64,000 bases of DNA from Rhizobium rosettiformans W3 (GCF_004912135.1 NZ_STGU01000002.1:372001-436000); one strand, 5' to 3'. Positions 35,662 to 44,084 are shown, counted from the first letter of the stretch. Notes: generated by a model not told the origin, from the letters alone. Made by a program: numbers and translations.

Positions 35662-35949
35662 ATGACGACGACTATCGTGAGGCCTGATAGCGCTACCGCA
35701 GGCACGTTGATCCGAAACAATGCTTCGGACATGGCGTCTTCTACTGCAATTGAGCTGCTGGTCGGCCAAGCAGAGCATCGGCTGGCCGAGCCGCTGTCGG
35801 GCGCGCATGCCTCGGGAGCCGAGTTTTCGGCGGCAAACACCGGAATGACCGAAGACGATACTGTCAGCGTTCTTGAAGTCCTCGCCGAGATGCAGCGCAT
35901 CATCGACAGACACATCGAGAAAACGGAAAAGCAGCAGGGCGATCGCTGA
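35662..35949 (+). CDS. Small hypothetical protein
   Basis: This encodes 95 residues, soluble, with an alanine/threonine-rich middle and a C-terminal amphipathic helix (VSVLEVLAEMQRIIDRHIEK). A GTG at 35650 is an alternative start. No family recognised. Its only context is an 18-bp palindrome about 140 bases upstream and the convergent MscS gene downstream. The ribosome-binding site is weak (GGGGCAAAGT), so the call is tentative. Confidence 0.45.
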   Translation: MTTTIVRPDSATAGTLIRNNASDMASSTAIELLVGQAEHRLAEPLSGAHASGAEFSAANTGMTEDDTVSVLEVLAEMQRIIDRHIEKTEKQQGDR

Positions 35950-36009
35950 TCTTCCTGCCGCTCTTCAAGCTTTGCGATCCTGAGCCTCGGCCGTGGCGGC
36001 GGTTGTCGC

Positions 36010-36900
36010 TCAGGCTTCCTTCGACCGGGCGTCGACGAAGCGCTCTGGCAGTGCGACCACTTGCGGCGAGCCGTGATAGGTCACCTGCGGGAACGGGATG
36101 GAAATTCCGTTCTCGTCGAAGGACTTCTTCACCTTCTTGATCATCTCGCGCGACGTCGGCCAGAAGTCCGAGGCAGCCGTCCAATACCAGAGCGTGATGA
36201 CAACGGCGCTGTCGCCCAACTGATCGACATGGGTCGAAATGGCAGGATCCTTCAGTACGCGTGAATCGGCTTCCGCATGTTCCCGCATGATCTTTTCGGC
36301 CAGATCGATATCGTCGTTGTAGTCGATCCCGACCTTCAGCTCGAAACGGCGTGTCGGCAGGCGGCTGAAATTGGTGATCGGCACGTTCCACAGCGTCGAG
36401 TTCGGCGCGAGCCGGTACAAACCATCCGGCGTCTTCAACTCGGTTGCGAAAAGACCGATCTCGACGATGATGCCGGAAATGGATCCGGTGTCGATATATT
36501 CACCGACCCGGAAGGGGCGCAGCACCAGAAGCATGATGCCGGCCGCGATGTTCTGCAACGTGCCCTGCAAGGCAAGACCGATGGCAAGACCGGCGGCACC
36601 GAGAGCCGCGATGATCGAGGCGGTCTGCACACCGAACTGGCCGAGCACGGTGACGAAGACGAGGATGAGGGCGCCATAGCGCACGACATTGGCAAAGAAG
36701 CGGGCGAGCGTCTCGTCGATGCCTCGCACCTGCAAAAGGCCCGCATGGGTCCAGCGGCTGAGCAGCGATGACAGCCACCAGCCGATGAAAAGCAGAAGCA
36801 GGGCCCCGACGATCGAGAAGGAATACTCGACAGCCAGCCGGCTCGCCTGAGCCAATGCCGCCTGTGTCGCGAGAAGTGCTTCGTTGGCCTGTGTTTCCAT
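36010..36900 (-). CDS. Small-conductance mechanosensitive channel (MscS family)
   Basis: This 296-residue inner-membrane channel releases solutes on osmotic downshock. Membrane segments include AVEYSFSIVGALLLLFIGWW and YGALILVFVTVLGQFGV. The pore helix TM3 contains GAAGLAIGLALQGTLQNIAA, with the glycine/alanine packing pattern of MscS, followed by the beta domain (VGEYIDTGSISGIIVEIGLF) and a mixed C-terminal domain. Length matches the compact MscS group. Confidence 0.93.
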   Translation of the reverse strand: METQANEALLATQAALAQASRLAVEYSFSIVGALLLLFIGWWLSSLLSRWTHAGLLQVRGIDETLARFFANVVRYGALILVFVTVLGQFGVQTASIIAALGAAGLAIGLALQGTLQNIAAGIMLLVLRPFRVGEYIDTGSISGIIVEIGLFATELKTPDGLYRLAPNSTLWNVPITNFSRLPTRRFELKVGIDYNDDIDLAEKIMREHAEADSRVLKDPAISTHVDQLGDSAVVITLWYWTAASDFWPTSREMIKKVKKSFDENGISIPFPQVTYHGSPQVVALPERFVDARSKEA

Positions 36901-36960
36901 GCGGTCATGCTCCCTGGCTGTTGCTGTCCAAGGGGCTAGATGGTGCAGGGGATAGCGAGG

Positions 36961-37920
36961 TCAACCATTTGCTCGGGAACCGAGTTTCAGCCCAGGTGCC
37001 GGCCGCTCCTCCAGAACCTGGCGACGGAAGCGGAAAAGGGCAGCCGGCCGGCCACCCGTGGCGGCTTCGGTGGAGCCCGTCGGCTCGACCAGTTCGGCGC
37101 CTTCCACGAGGCGGCGGAAGTTCTGCTTGTGCACATGATGCCCGGCAATCGCCTCGACCGTGCCCTGCAGATCGGTGAGCGTGAATTCCGGCGGCATCAG
37201 TTCGAAGATGACAGGCCGGTACTTGATCTTGCTCCTGAGCCTCGCAAGCGCCGTGGCCGCAATCCGCCGGTGATCGTGCCGCATGGCTCGTCCAAGCGAA
37301 GTGCCGACCCGACGCTGCTCGATCCTCCCGTCCTGTACGGCCTCTTCCATGAGCCCGGCCTCGTAGAGCAGTTCATAGCGCTCGAGCACGCGCTCTTCAT
37401 CGAAGGGGAAATCATCAAGGCCGAAGGCAAGCTTCAGCCGGGATCGTCTCGACGACGGAGCCGCTTCTTCCGCCCAGGCTGTGAGGGCTGGCAGGATGAC
37501 GCTGTCGAGCACGACCGGCCGTCCCTGCCGCCAATCTTCCCAAGGCAGATAGCCATACCAGTCCCGCCATTGAGCGCCGGAAAGTTCAAGGCGTGCGTCC
37601 CGGTCGATGTCGAGCCGGGTCAAGGCGAGATAGCCGACGGACACGACATGCGGACCCTGATCGCCGGGCATCTTGTGACGGCCGCGATCCCCGAAGGTGT
37701 AGAGTTGCTCGATATAGCCGAGCTCCAGCGCCGTCTGCGCCTCGACGGTATGCCGCAGCGACATTTCCATCGTCCGGTGCCGGTTGGGATCGAAGGGACC
37801 GAAGGGCAGGGAATCGAGCCTCTCGCCGTCCTCTCCGACCACCAGCAGGCGAGGGGTGCGAGCGCTGATCGCGACGATCGCGGCGTTGAGGCCGATCTCG
37901 ATCTCCGCCGGTGCCGTCAT
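36961..37920 (-). CDS. nadQ: NAD biosynthesis repressor NadQ (Nudix-like plus winged helix)
   Basis: This 319-residue protein fits COG4111/NadQ. Residues 5-150 are a Nudix-like fold without a catalytic Nudix box (GLNAAIVAISARTPRLLVVG, TVEAQTALELGYIEQLYTFG). A middle helical segment follows, then a C-terminal winged-helix region (ELMPPEFTLTDLQGTVEAIA, HKQNFRRLVEGAELVEPTG). NadQ represses nadABC in alphaproteobacteria in response to adenine nucleotide/NAD status. The nadABC operon with a matching palindrome lies 1.5 kb away on the other strand. It is the last gene of an operon, overlapping the phosphatase stop by four bases. Confidence 0.85.
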   Translation of the reverse strand: MTAPAEIEIGLNAAIVAISARTPRLLVVGEDGERLDSLPFGPFDPNRHRTMEMSLRHTVEAQTALELGYIEQLYTFGDRGRHKMPGDQGPHVVSVGYLALTRLDIDRDARLELSGAQWRDWYGYLPWEDWRQGRPVVLDSVILPALTAWAEEAAPSSRRSRLKLAFGLDDFPFDEERVLERYELLYEAGLMEEAVQDGRIEQRRVGTSLGRAMRHDHRRIAATALARLRSKIKYRPVIFELMPPEFTLTDLQGTVEAIAGHHVHKQNFRRLVEGAELVEPTGSTEAATGGRPAALFRFRRQVLEERPAPGLKLGSRANG

Positions 37921-38453
37921 GGGAGAGCAGGCTCGCGGAACGGCAAGGGCAGGGTGAAGGGCGTGTTGCCGTCGGCATCCGCACCGCGTCCGATGGCCTT
38001 CACTGCCTTGACGAACCGTCCACCGCGCCCCAGCAGGGCATCGCCGATCTCGACCAAACGCATGTTCGGCGTGGCAAAGGGCGAGGCTTCGCGCAGCCGC
38101 CGCGCCAGGGCATCTTCATCGTCATCCGGTGCGACCGCAAGGCTTGCGATCATCGCAGCTGCGGGCGAGCGCGAAACCCCCATCCAGCAATGCACCACCA
38201 GCGGCGAGGCCTGGTCCCATGCCCGGGCGAAGGTGATGATCTCGGCCACATGCATTTCCTGCGGCGCGATCAGGTCGCCGGTCCCGGCGAAGCTGATGTC
38301 GTTCATCGAAAGCTTCAGATGTCGCGCGGCCTGGATGACCGCCGGTCTGTGAAAATCCTGGTTGGCGGCGAGCAGGCTGATCATCTCGCGCGCCTTGTGG
38401 CGGACGGCCATTTCCGCGATGCGTGAAAGCGGGGAAACGACGATCAGGCTCAT
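37917..38453 (-). CDS. Protein-tyrosine/dual-specificity phosphatase-like protein
   Basis: This 178-residue protein carries the CX5R active-site loop of cysteine phosphatases in LVVHCWMGVSRSPAAA, with Cys about residue 89 and Arg five residues on. A general acid is probable in the loop FAGTGDL. Small single-domain enzymes of this kind dephosphorylate proteins or inositol-like substrates; the substrate here is unknown. Both ends overlap neighbours by four bases (ATGA): the HD-nucleotidase upstream and nadQ downstream. Confidence 0.85.
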   Translation of the reverse strand: MSLIVVSPLSRIAEMAVRHKAREMISLLAANQDFHRPAVIQAARHLKLSMNDISFAGTGDLIAPQEMHVAEIITFARAWDQASPLVVHCWMGVSRSPAAAMIASLAVAPDDDEDALARRLREASPFATPNMRLVEIGDALLGRGGRFVKAVKAIGRGADADGNTPFTLPLPFREPALP

Positions 38454-39082
38454 GCTCTGGCCCAGGTGGTCGATTGCCGGTCGGCCTCGATTTCCTCGAA
38501 ACGCTCGAGAAACTTCGCCTGCGCCTGATAGGCGGGCAGGGGATCGATCAGGATCGTATCGCGGGTGAAGCCCTTGGGCTGGCCGAAGAACTTGCGTGCC
38601 TCGGCCTCGGCAAAACCGGCAAGAACCGTCGCCTCGAAGAAGGCGGAGATCATGTCGGCCTTCTTGATCAGGTCCTTGAGTGCGGCCTTGGGATGGGCTG
38701 GCAGGCCGAAGCGGAGATGAATCGCCGCCTCGAGCCGCTTCTCCACCACCTTGTAACCACCCCCGACGACGGCCTTAAACGGCGAGATCATGTCGCCGAT
38801 CACATATTCCGGCGCATCATGCAGCAGCGCGACCATCAGATCGTCGGCCGTTGCCTTCGGGTTCGAACGACGAAAGATGTCTTCGACGATAAGACTGTGC
38901 TGCGCCACCGAAAAGGCATGGTCGCCCGAGGTCTGGCCGTTCCAGCGCGCCACGCGCGCGAGGCCATGGGCGATGTCGGTGATCTCGACGTCGAGCGGCG
39001 AGGGGTCGAGCAGGTCGAGCCGACGCCCGGAGAGCATGCGCTGCCAGGCGCGGCTGGAGGGGAGAGGAACGGCCGAACCCAT
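38450..39082 (-). CDS. HD-domain 5'-nucleotidase (YfbR-like)
   Basis: This 210-residue phosphohydrolase shows RWNGQTSGDHAFSVAQHSLI with the first metal-binding histidine, VALLHDAPEYVIGDMISPFK with the HD pair and following glutamate, and KKADMISAFFEA with the last aspartate. These match the YfbR group that removes phosphate from deoxynucleoside 5'-monophosphates. ATG at 39082 is one base from the ygfZ stop; an upstream extension lies inside ygfZ. Part of the ygfZ/HD/phosphatase/nadQ operon. Confidence 0.9.
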   Translation of the reverse strand: MGSAVPLPSSRAWQRMLSGRRLDLLDPSPLDVEITDIAHGLARVARWNGQTSGDHAFSVAQHSLIVEDIFRRSNPKATADDLMVALLHDAPEYVIGDMISPFKAVVGGGYKVVEKRLEAAIHLRFGLPAHPKAALKDLIKKADMISAFFEATVLAGFAEAEARKFFGQPKGFTRDTILIDPLPAYQAQAKFLERFEEIEADRQSTTWARA

Positions 39083-39083
39083 G

Positions 39084-39917
39084 TCAGGCCTCCTCCGCAG
39101 CAGACGGGAAGGTGAGCCCGCTCCAGCCCGGAAGGGCAACGGTGACGGGCACGTCGCCTGCAAGGATAGGCTCCCCGGCCGCCATGGCCTCACCGGCCTT
39201 GTCGATCCGGATGACCGCAAGGCCGCGTTCGCCAGCGATGGTGCCGAGCGTGCCGATCGTCTTGCCGCCGATGGTCAGATCGGTCCCCGCGACAGGTAAG
39301 GGCGCGTTCGCCGAGACGATGACGGTACGTCGTCGCGCCGTCGAACGGTGCTGCATGCGCGACACCACCTCCTGTCCGACATAGCAGCCTTTGCGGAAGG
39401 AGACGCCGCCCGACTTGTCGAACAGGACGTCATGCGGAAAGGCATCCTGCAGCGCGTAGTCGGCACCCGATTCGGGCACACCATGCAGGATGCGAAGCGC
39501 ATCATAGCCATCGCGTCCACCGGCTTCGCCATGCTGACCAGGCTTGCGGCGAACCTCGGTGCCGGCCAGTGCGAACCGATGGTCCGCCACGCCGTCGCCG
39601 GCTTCACCCCAGGTCACCGTTGCACCCGTCTCCGGCAGCGTCTCGATCGTCACGGCTGCCCGGAGCTTGTACATGGTCATGCGCTTGACGAAGGCTTCCA
39701 GCTGATCCGCTCTGATGTCGATCAGGAATCCGTCTCCGTCACGCGAGATGAGGAAGTCGAACAGGATCTTGCCCTGCGGTGTCAGCAGCGCGCCGGGCAG
39801 TGCTCCCTCTGCCCCGAACCCACCGAGATCGGTGGTGATGAGGTTCTGCAGGAAGTGTTCCGCATCCGCCCCCGTGATTCGGACAAAGGCGCGATCGGGC
39901 AGGAAGGCTGAAGGCAT
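39084..39917 (-). CDS. ygfZ: YgfZ/GcvT folate-binding protein (iron-sulfur cluster assembly factor)
   Basis: This 277-residue protein has the diagnostic KGCYVGQEVVSR motif (residue about 195) with the conserved cysteine, and an N-terminal GcvT-like domain (RAFVRITGADAEHFLQNLIT). YgfZ binds tetrahydrofolate and helps maturation or repair of [4Fe-4S] enzymes such as MiaB. ATG at 39917 with GGTGA upstream is preferred over a start at 39989. It heads the operon that ends with nadQ; NadA is itself a [4Fe-4S] enzyme, a link worth noting but not proof of coordination. Confidence 0.92.
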   Translation of the reverse strand: MPSAFLPDRAFVRITGADAEHFLQNLITTDLGGFGAEGALPGALLTPQGKILFDFLISRDGDGFLIDIRADQLEAFVKRMTMYKLRAAVTIETLPETGATVTWGEAGDGVADHRFALAGTEVRRKPGQHGEAGGRDGYDALRILHGVPESGADYALQDAFPHDVLFDKSGGVSFRKGCYVGQEVVSRMQHRSTARRRTVIVSANAPLPVAGTDLTIGGKTIGTLGTIAGERGLAVIRIDKAGEAMAAGEPILAGDVPVTVALPGWSGLTFPSAAEEA

Positions 39918-40010
39918 GGGGATCACCGGACTGTTGCTTTGCCACTGAGTTAGGCGCTGCCAGTCTAGACGACAAGAAGCCCGGATCACAGCCCACAGAT
40001 AGGATGGCGA

Positions 40011-40748
40011 TCAGTCGCCGACGCTCAGGAATTTCCAGCGGCCGTCCGGCGTGATGCCGACGCGGAAGAAATTGTAGTTGCCGTATTCCTGCATCTCCGC
40101 GACGTCGCCTGCGGTGACGATGCGCAGCAGTTCGACCTTCTCCTGTGGTGTCAGCAGCGCGAGCGACTTTCCGGCAAAATAGGGCCAGACATAGGCCTCG
40201 TCGGCCGTTCCCTTGTCGAGCTGGACGAACCCCGTCGAGAAGATATCGAGAAGGATTGCCAGAACCTCGATCCCGTCGCTGTCACCGGAGATCGCCTTCA
40301 GCGCCTCGATGGGATCCTGATCGGGCGTCTGCAGCGGCACCACGGTCTGGTCGGGGCCCGGGTTCATCAGCGGCCGGAGCTTCGAGATGTCGCCGGTCGT
40401 GGCGGCGTCGATGATCAGCTGCCGCATACGGCGAACCGGTTCCGGCGCCTTCTCGATGTCGTAGATGACCTCGGCCGCCGGTTCGGGCGGCTCGACACTC
40501 TCCACCGCCTCCGGCTCGTTCCGCTTGATGAGCGGATCCGGATCCGGAATGACGGGGATCGAATCTTCGATGACGTCCTCTTCGTCGCTCGCCAGAGGCT
40601 CGGCCTCGTCAGACGACGTGTCAGCCGCAGGCGGCGTGATGTCCTTGATGTCGGACAGGGCAAGGGCCGGCAGCGTCGGTGCCGTAGAAGCAAGCATGAG
40701 CGTCAGCGCGCTCGTCAAGCGAAACAGCCTGACCCGCGACGAGATCAT
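40011..40748 (-). CDS. Hypothetical exported protein
   Basis: This encodes 245 residues with a signal peptide (RLTSALTLMLASTAPTLPAL, cleavage near residue 32). A long acidic, proline-rich linker (SSDEAEPLASDEEDVIEDSI) is followed by a folded C-terminal part of about 150 residues (AYVWPYFAGKSLALLTPQEK, NYNFFRVGITPDGRWKFLSV). Predicted to be periplasmic. The family appears confined to rhizobia and relatives as far as I recall; function unknown. It follows the 85-residue gene at 23 bases. Confidence 0.75.
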   Translation of the reverse strand: MISSRVRLFRLTSALTLMLASTAPTLPALALSDIKDITPPAADTSSDEAEPLASDEEDVIEDSIPVIPDPDPLIKRNEPEAVESVEPPEPAAEVIYDIEKAPEPVRRMRQLIIDAATTGDISKLRPLMNPGPDQTVVPLQTPDQDPIEALKAISGDSDGIEVLAILLDIFSTGFVQLDKGTADEAYVWPYFAGKSLALLTPQEKVELLRIVTAGDVAEMQEYGNYNFFRVGITPDGRWKFLSVGD

Positions 40749-40771
40749 CGTTCTGTTCCTCGATTTGTAAC

Positions 40772-41029
40772 TTACTGGAGCTGGCGCTCGGGCGAGAACT
40801 CGCCGGCGAGCAGCCGGGTCTTCAGTGCGTCGAGGATAGCCTCGGCACCGTGTTCGCCATGAATGCGGATGGTCTCGCGCATGGCAAGCGCGAAGGCAGC
40901 ATCCGCGATGATCTCGGGCTCGATGCCGTCTGCCATGCCGTCGGCCCAGGCTTCGTTCTGGTATTCCAGCGCAGCCTGCATCTTTTCATGAACGATCATG
41001 TCGTCGATTTCGTTGCGGCGCGGTTCCAT
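40772..41029 (-). CDS. Conserved small hypothetical protein
   Basis: This encodes 85 residues, soluble and alpha-helical (IVHEKMQAALEYQNEAWADG, AAFALAMRETIRIHGEHGAE). GAGGA lies six bases before the ATG at 41029; the ATG at 41035 is too close to that site. No known function. Probably co-transcribed with the exported protein that follows. Confidence 0.7.
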   Translation of the reverse strand: MEPRRNEIDDMIVHEKMQAALEYQNEAWADGMADGIEPEIIADAAFALAMRETIRIHGEHGAEAILDALKTRLLAGEFSPERQLQ

Positions 41030-41123
41030 GGGCATTCCTCGAAGCACTTACTCAGTCCTTAACGACCCTATCAGCCTTTTGCCAAAACGACACGGGGGCA
41101 GACCAAAAGAGGTGAATTAATCG

Positions 41124-41552
41124 TTAATTTCCGAAACGTGCGGTAATTTCTGTGGCGAGTGTTGCGCCTTCGTTACGGTAATTCTGCTCTGCACGAACTG
41201 CGGCCGCTGTGCAAGAGGTATAGACGGAGGCGAAGGACCGATAGCCCCGGTTGTAGGCGGCTGTCAGGCGCGCGCGGCGCTTCGGCTCCGTCCTCGTTTC
41301 CGCATCCAGCAGCGCCTGCAGCGACTGGCGCCATTCCGGTTCGCCATCGGCGCTGCAGAGATTGCGCAGATAATGCACGGCGCCGATGATCTCCGAGAGC
41401 CGCGCGAGGCGATCGTCGTAAGGCGTTGCCTTCTCCGTCTCCACCGGCGGCGGGAGCGTGATCACGTTGCTCTCCTGCGCGCGGGCGGGCTGATGGAGCA
41501 TGGAAACGGCAAGCAGTGCGGCCGCGCCGCTGATCATCCTGATCCCGGTCAT
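41124..41552 (-). CDS. TIGR02301-type exported hypothetical protein
   Basis: This encodes 142 residues with a signal peptide (MISGAAALLAVSMLHQPARA). A conserved helical domain (RLSEIIGAVHYLRNLC, then RARLTAAYNRGYRSF, and YTSCTAAA) resembles the TIGR02301 family of Hyphomicrobiales. Two cysteines (LRNLC and YTSC) may form a disulfide in the periplasm. The start overlaps the Nudix stop (ATGA). Function unknown. Confidence 0.78.
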   Translation of the reverse strand: MTGIRMISGAAALLAVSMLHQPARAQESNVITLPPPVETEKATPYDDRLARLSEIIGAVHYLRNLCSADGEPEWRQSLQALLDAETRTEPKRRARLTAAYNRGYRSFASVYTSCTAAAVRAEQNYRNEGATLATEITARFGN

Positions 41553-41974
41553 GCGGCACCTCCTGCGCGAAGGCCGGGCGTGAGGCGCATCACGCAGGCC
41601 AGGACGCTTTCAGGCGTCGGAAGACGGAGGATTTCCTCGGGCAGGAACCACCCGGCCTCCAGGGCATCGCTCTGGGCAATGGCCGGCGCCGTCTCATCCG
41701 CATCCACCTGAAAAACGGAAAGCATGAAATGGCTGCCGCTGACGCCCGCCTCGGGCAGGAGCTCCACCGTTTCGAACAGGCGCGGATTGCGCCCGACCAG
41801 CCCCGTCTCCTCGAAGAGCTCCCGCAGCGCCGTTTCTTCCGGCGTTTCACCCGGTTCGGAGCGGCCGCCCGGAAAGGCATAGAGATCGGCAGCCGGCGGA
41901 TTGCCCCGGCGAACGAGGAGAAAGCGCCCGGCCCGTTCAACGATGGCGGAAGAGGCGAGGCGGGGCATGCTCAT
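41549..41974 (-). CDS. Nudix hydrolase
   Basis: This 141-residue enzyme has a perfect Nudix box from GRSEPGETPEE to LRELFEETGL (Gx5Ex7REUxEExGU), which binds metal and hydrolyses a nucleoside diphosphate linked to another moiety. The N-terminal strands (SAIVERAGRFLLVRRG) are of the MutT/ADP-ribose pyrophosphatase type. Start 41974 (MSM) or 41968 cannot be settled, since neither has a clear ribosome site. Operon with the TIGR02301 gene. Confidence 0.9.
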   Translation of the reverse strand: MSMPRLASSAIVERAGRFLLVRRGNPPAADLYAFPGGRSEPGETPEETALRELFEETGLVGRNPRLFETVELLPEAGVSGSHFMLSVFQVDADETAPAIAQSDALEAGWFLPEEILRLPTPESVLACVMRLTPGLRAGGAA

Positions 41975-42106
41975 GGAAAGAAGAACTCCGGTCGAAGACG
42001 GCGCCGCTTCGGCGAAGCAGCGCATCGGGATTATCGCGGGCTTTGCGCGAGCCTGCAAGCAGCCCGTCACCTTGACCGGTGACAGGCGGACTGCCATCTG
42101 TGAGGG

Positions 42107-42871
42107 ATGTGTGGACGTTTTGCCCTGACTGCCAGCCCGGAAGAGGTTGCCGAGCTCCTGAACGTGATGGAGCTCGAAGGCTTTCCGCCGCGCTACAACA
42201 TCGCGCCGACGCAGCCGATTCTGGTGGCCGTTGCGGCGCCACCCGCCGATCCCGGCTCCAACCGGCCGGACCGCATGGCCGTGCTGGTCCGCTGGGGCCT
42301 CATTCCCTCCTGGGTCAAGGACCCCAAGGAATTCACCCTTCTGATCAATGCTCGCTCCGAGACGGCGATCGAGAAAGCGTCGTTTCGCGCAGCCATGCGC
42401 CACAGGCGCATTCTCGTGCCCGCATCCGGTTTCTACGAATGGCACCGGCCGCCGAAAGAGAGTGGCGAGAAGCTGCAGGCCTACTGGATCCGCCCCAAGA
42501 AGGGCGGCATCGTCTGCTTCGGCGGCCTGATGGAAACCTATATGTCGAAGGATGGCTCCGAGCTCGATACCGGCTGCATCCTGACCGTCGGTGCCAACAG
42601 CACGATCGGCCAGATCCATGACCGCATGCCGGTCGTGATCGAGCCGCAGGATTTCAGCCGCTGGCTGGACTGCCGCCAGGGCGAGCCGCGCGATATCGTC
42701 GACCTGATGCGGCCGGCCGATGAAGATTACTTCGAGGCGATCCCGGTTTCCGATCTTGTCAACAAGGTCGCCAATGTCGGCCCCGAGTTGCAGGTTCCCG
42801 TGACCCCGCAGCCCAGAAAGCAAAAACCCGCCGCAGACAAGGCTGACGACGGGCAGATGAATCTCTTCTAG
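42107..42871 (+). CDS. SRAP-domain abasic-site protein (YedK/HMCES)
   Basis: This 254-residue protein protects single-stranded DNA by forming a covalent thiazolidine link between Cys2 and abasic sites. MCGRFALT gives the catalytic Cys2; YNIAPTQP holds the conserved Asn; WGLIPSW, INARSETA and RRILVPASGFYEW (active-site Glu) follow; HDRMPVVI contains the conserved His. Because Cys2 must be exposed after Met removal, the start is fixed even though GAGGG stands directly against the ATG. The C-terminal tail is lysine-rich. Confidence 0.94.
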   Translation: MCGRFALTASPEEVAELLNVMELEGFPPRYNIAPTQPILVAVAAPPADPGSNRPDRMAVLVRWGLIPSWVKDPKEFTLLINARSETAIEKASFRAAMRHRRILVPASGFYEWHRPPKESGEKLQAYWIRPKKGGIVCFGGLMETYMSKDGSELDTGCILTVGANSTIGQIHDRMPVVIEPQDFSRWLDCRQGEPRDIVDLMRPADEDYFEAIPVSDLVNKVANVGPELQVPVTPQPRKQKPAADKADDGQMNLF

Positions 42872-42881
42872 ATCGGGGCTC

Positions 42882-43019
42882 TCAGGCCACCTTGGCAGCC
42901 GGCTTCGGCTTCAGCATCAGCGCTGCGGCCAGCACGGCCTTGAGGCCGAGCGGGCGGTACTTGGAATCCAGATTCTCGTTTGCCGGCTTCTGCTGCTCGG
43001 CTTCAGTCTGCGTCGTCAT
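42882..43019 (-). CDS. Small alanine-rich protein with one hydrophobic segment
   Basis: This encodes 45 residues from ATG 43019, or 47 from ATG 43025. GAGGA lies eight bases before 43019. The N-terminal half is polar (TQTEAEQQKPANENLDSK); the C-terminal half has RPLGLKAVLAAALMLKPKP. It is convergent with the SRAP gene and followed upstream by an AT-rich promoter-like region. No family recognised; the ribosome site and clean frame support a real gene. Confidence 0.5.
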   Translation of the reverse strand: MTTQTEAEQQKPANENLDSKYRPLGLKAVLAAALMLKPKPAAKVA

Positions 43020-43149
43020 CGTCATGTTCCTCGGGAGTGTTTCCTGACCGGTGTTTTTTGTTCGCGGCTCTCTCTGCGGAGATCATGACAAAAGCGTGAC
43101 CGAGGCTGTGACTCAAATCAAATTTGAAGAAAAAGAGTAGAAATGGAGA

Positions 43150-43180
43150 GCCCCGCGCAGGCTTTCGGCTCTGGCGGGGC
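43150..43180 (-). terminator. Hairpin downstream of pssA
   Basis: GCCCCGC (43150-43156) and GCGGGGC (43174-43180) pair; on the minus strand T-rich sequence follows. It lies about 33 bases after the pssA stop. The long loop keeps confidence moderate. Confidence 0.5.
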
Positions 43181-43212
43181 GCAAAACTGCGAGTTTTTGG
43201 AGAAAAATCAGC

Positions 43213-44073
43213 TCAAACGCCGCGATCCATCTCCGAAAGTCCCTTTTCGGCTGATTCTTCGCCGATGGTCAGCGTCCCATAGCGGCGATGCCAGTTGCGC
43301 GCGCCGAAGGGCAGCGAGCAGAGATAAAGCAGCACGGTCACGACAAGCACTTCCCAGGTGAAGCTCATCAGCAGTGCAACGTAAAGCACGACGCCGAGAA
43401 TCATCGGCAGCACCAGATCCCGGCGCACGTGGCTCGTCTCCGACTTGCCGGACCACACCGGCAGGCGGCTGACGAGCAGATAGGCGATGACGATCGTATA
43501 GGCGGTGCTCGCATAGGCGAATATGCCGACAGGCGCCACGCCGAGGAAGCCGAGATAGACCGGAAGCAGCACCAGCGCGGCGCCCGCGGGTGCGGGAACG
43601 CCGACGAAGAATTCCGACTGCCAGGGTGCCTTGGTCTCGCGTTCGTCCATGACATTGAAGCGCGCAAGCCTGAGACCGGCGGCGATCGCGTAGATCAAGG
43701 CGGCAATCCAGCCCAGCGAACGGGCCTGGTCGAGCACGAAGACATAAAGGACGAGCGCAGGGGCGACGCCGAAATTGATGATGTCGGCAAGCGAATCCAT
43801 CTGTGCGCCGAACTTCGAGGTCGCCTTCATCATCCGCGCGATGCGGCCATCAATGCCGTCCAGGAAGGCGGCCGCGAGCACCATGGCAACGGCCAGCTCA
43901 TAACGGTTTTCGAAGGCGAGACGAATGCCTGTGAGGCCCGCGCAGATCGCGAGCACGGTGATCAGGTTCGGAATGATCAGGCGCAACGGTATTTCCCGCA
44001 GCCGAGGCCCGCGAGCCCCGCCATCCGCGGCGCCTGCGGTGCGCACGTCGGTCGAAGGCGTCTGATCGTCCAT
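43213..44073 (-). CDS. pssA: CDP-diacylglycerol-serine O-phosphatidyltransferase
   Basis: This 286-residue inner-membrane enzyme makes phosphatidylserine from CDP-diacylglycerol and serine. The CDP-alcohol phosphotransferase motif is complete: DGIDGRIARMM, then KFGAQMDSLADIINFG (DG-x2-AR-x8-G-x3-D-x3-D). It has about eight membrane segments. AGGAGG precedes ATG at ideal spacing. The product is the substrate of Psd, encoded 11 bases upstream in the same operon. Confidence 0.95.
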   Translation of the reverse strand: MDDQTPSTDVRTAGAADGGARGPRLREIPLRLIIPNLITVLAICAGLTGIRLAFENRYELAVAMVLAAAFLDGIDGRIARMMKATSKFGAQMDSLADIINFGVAPALVLYVFVLDQARSLGWIAALIYAIAAGLRLARFNVMDERETKAPWQSEFFVGVPAPAGAALVLLPVYLGFLGVAPVGIFAYASTAYTIVIAYLLVSRLPVWSGKSETSHVRRDLVLPMILGVVLYVALLMSFTWEVLVVTVLLYLCSLPFGARNWHRRYGTLTIGEESAEKGLSEMDRGV

Positions 44074-44084
44074 CGGAAACCTCC

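Noticed and set aside
36961..37920. Active Nudix hydrolase
   Set aside because: The Nudix box Gx5Ex7REUxEExGU is missing and a winged-helix region follows; NadQ fits better.
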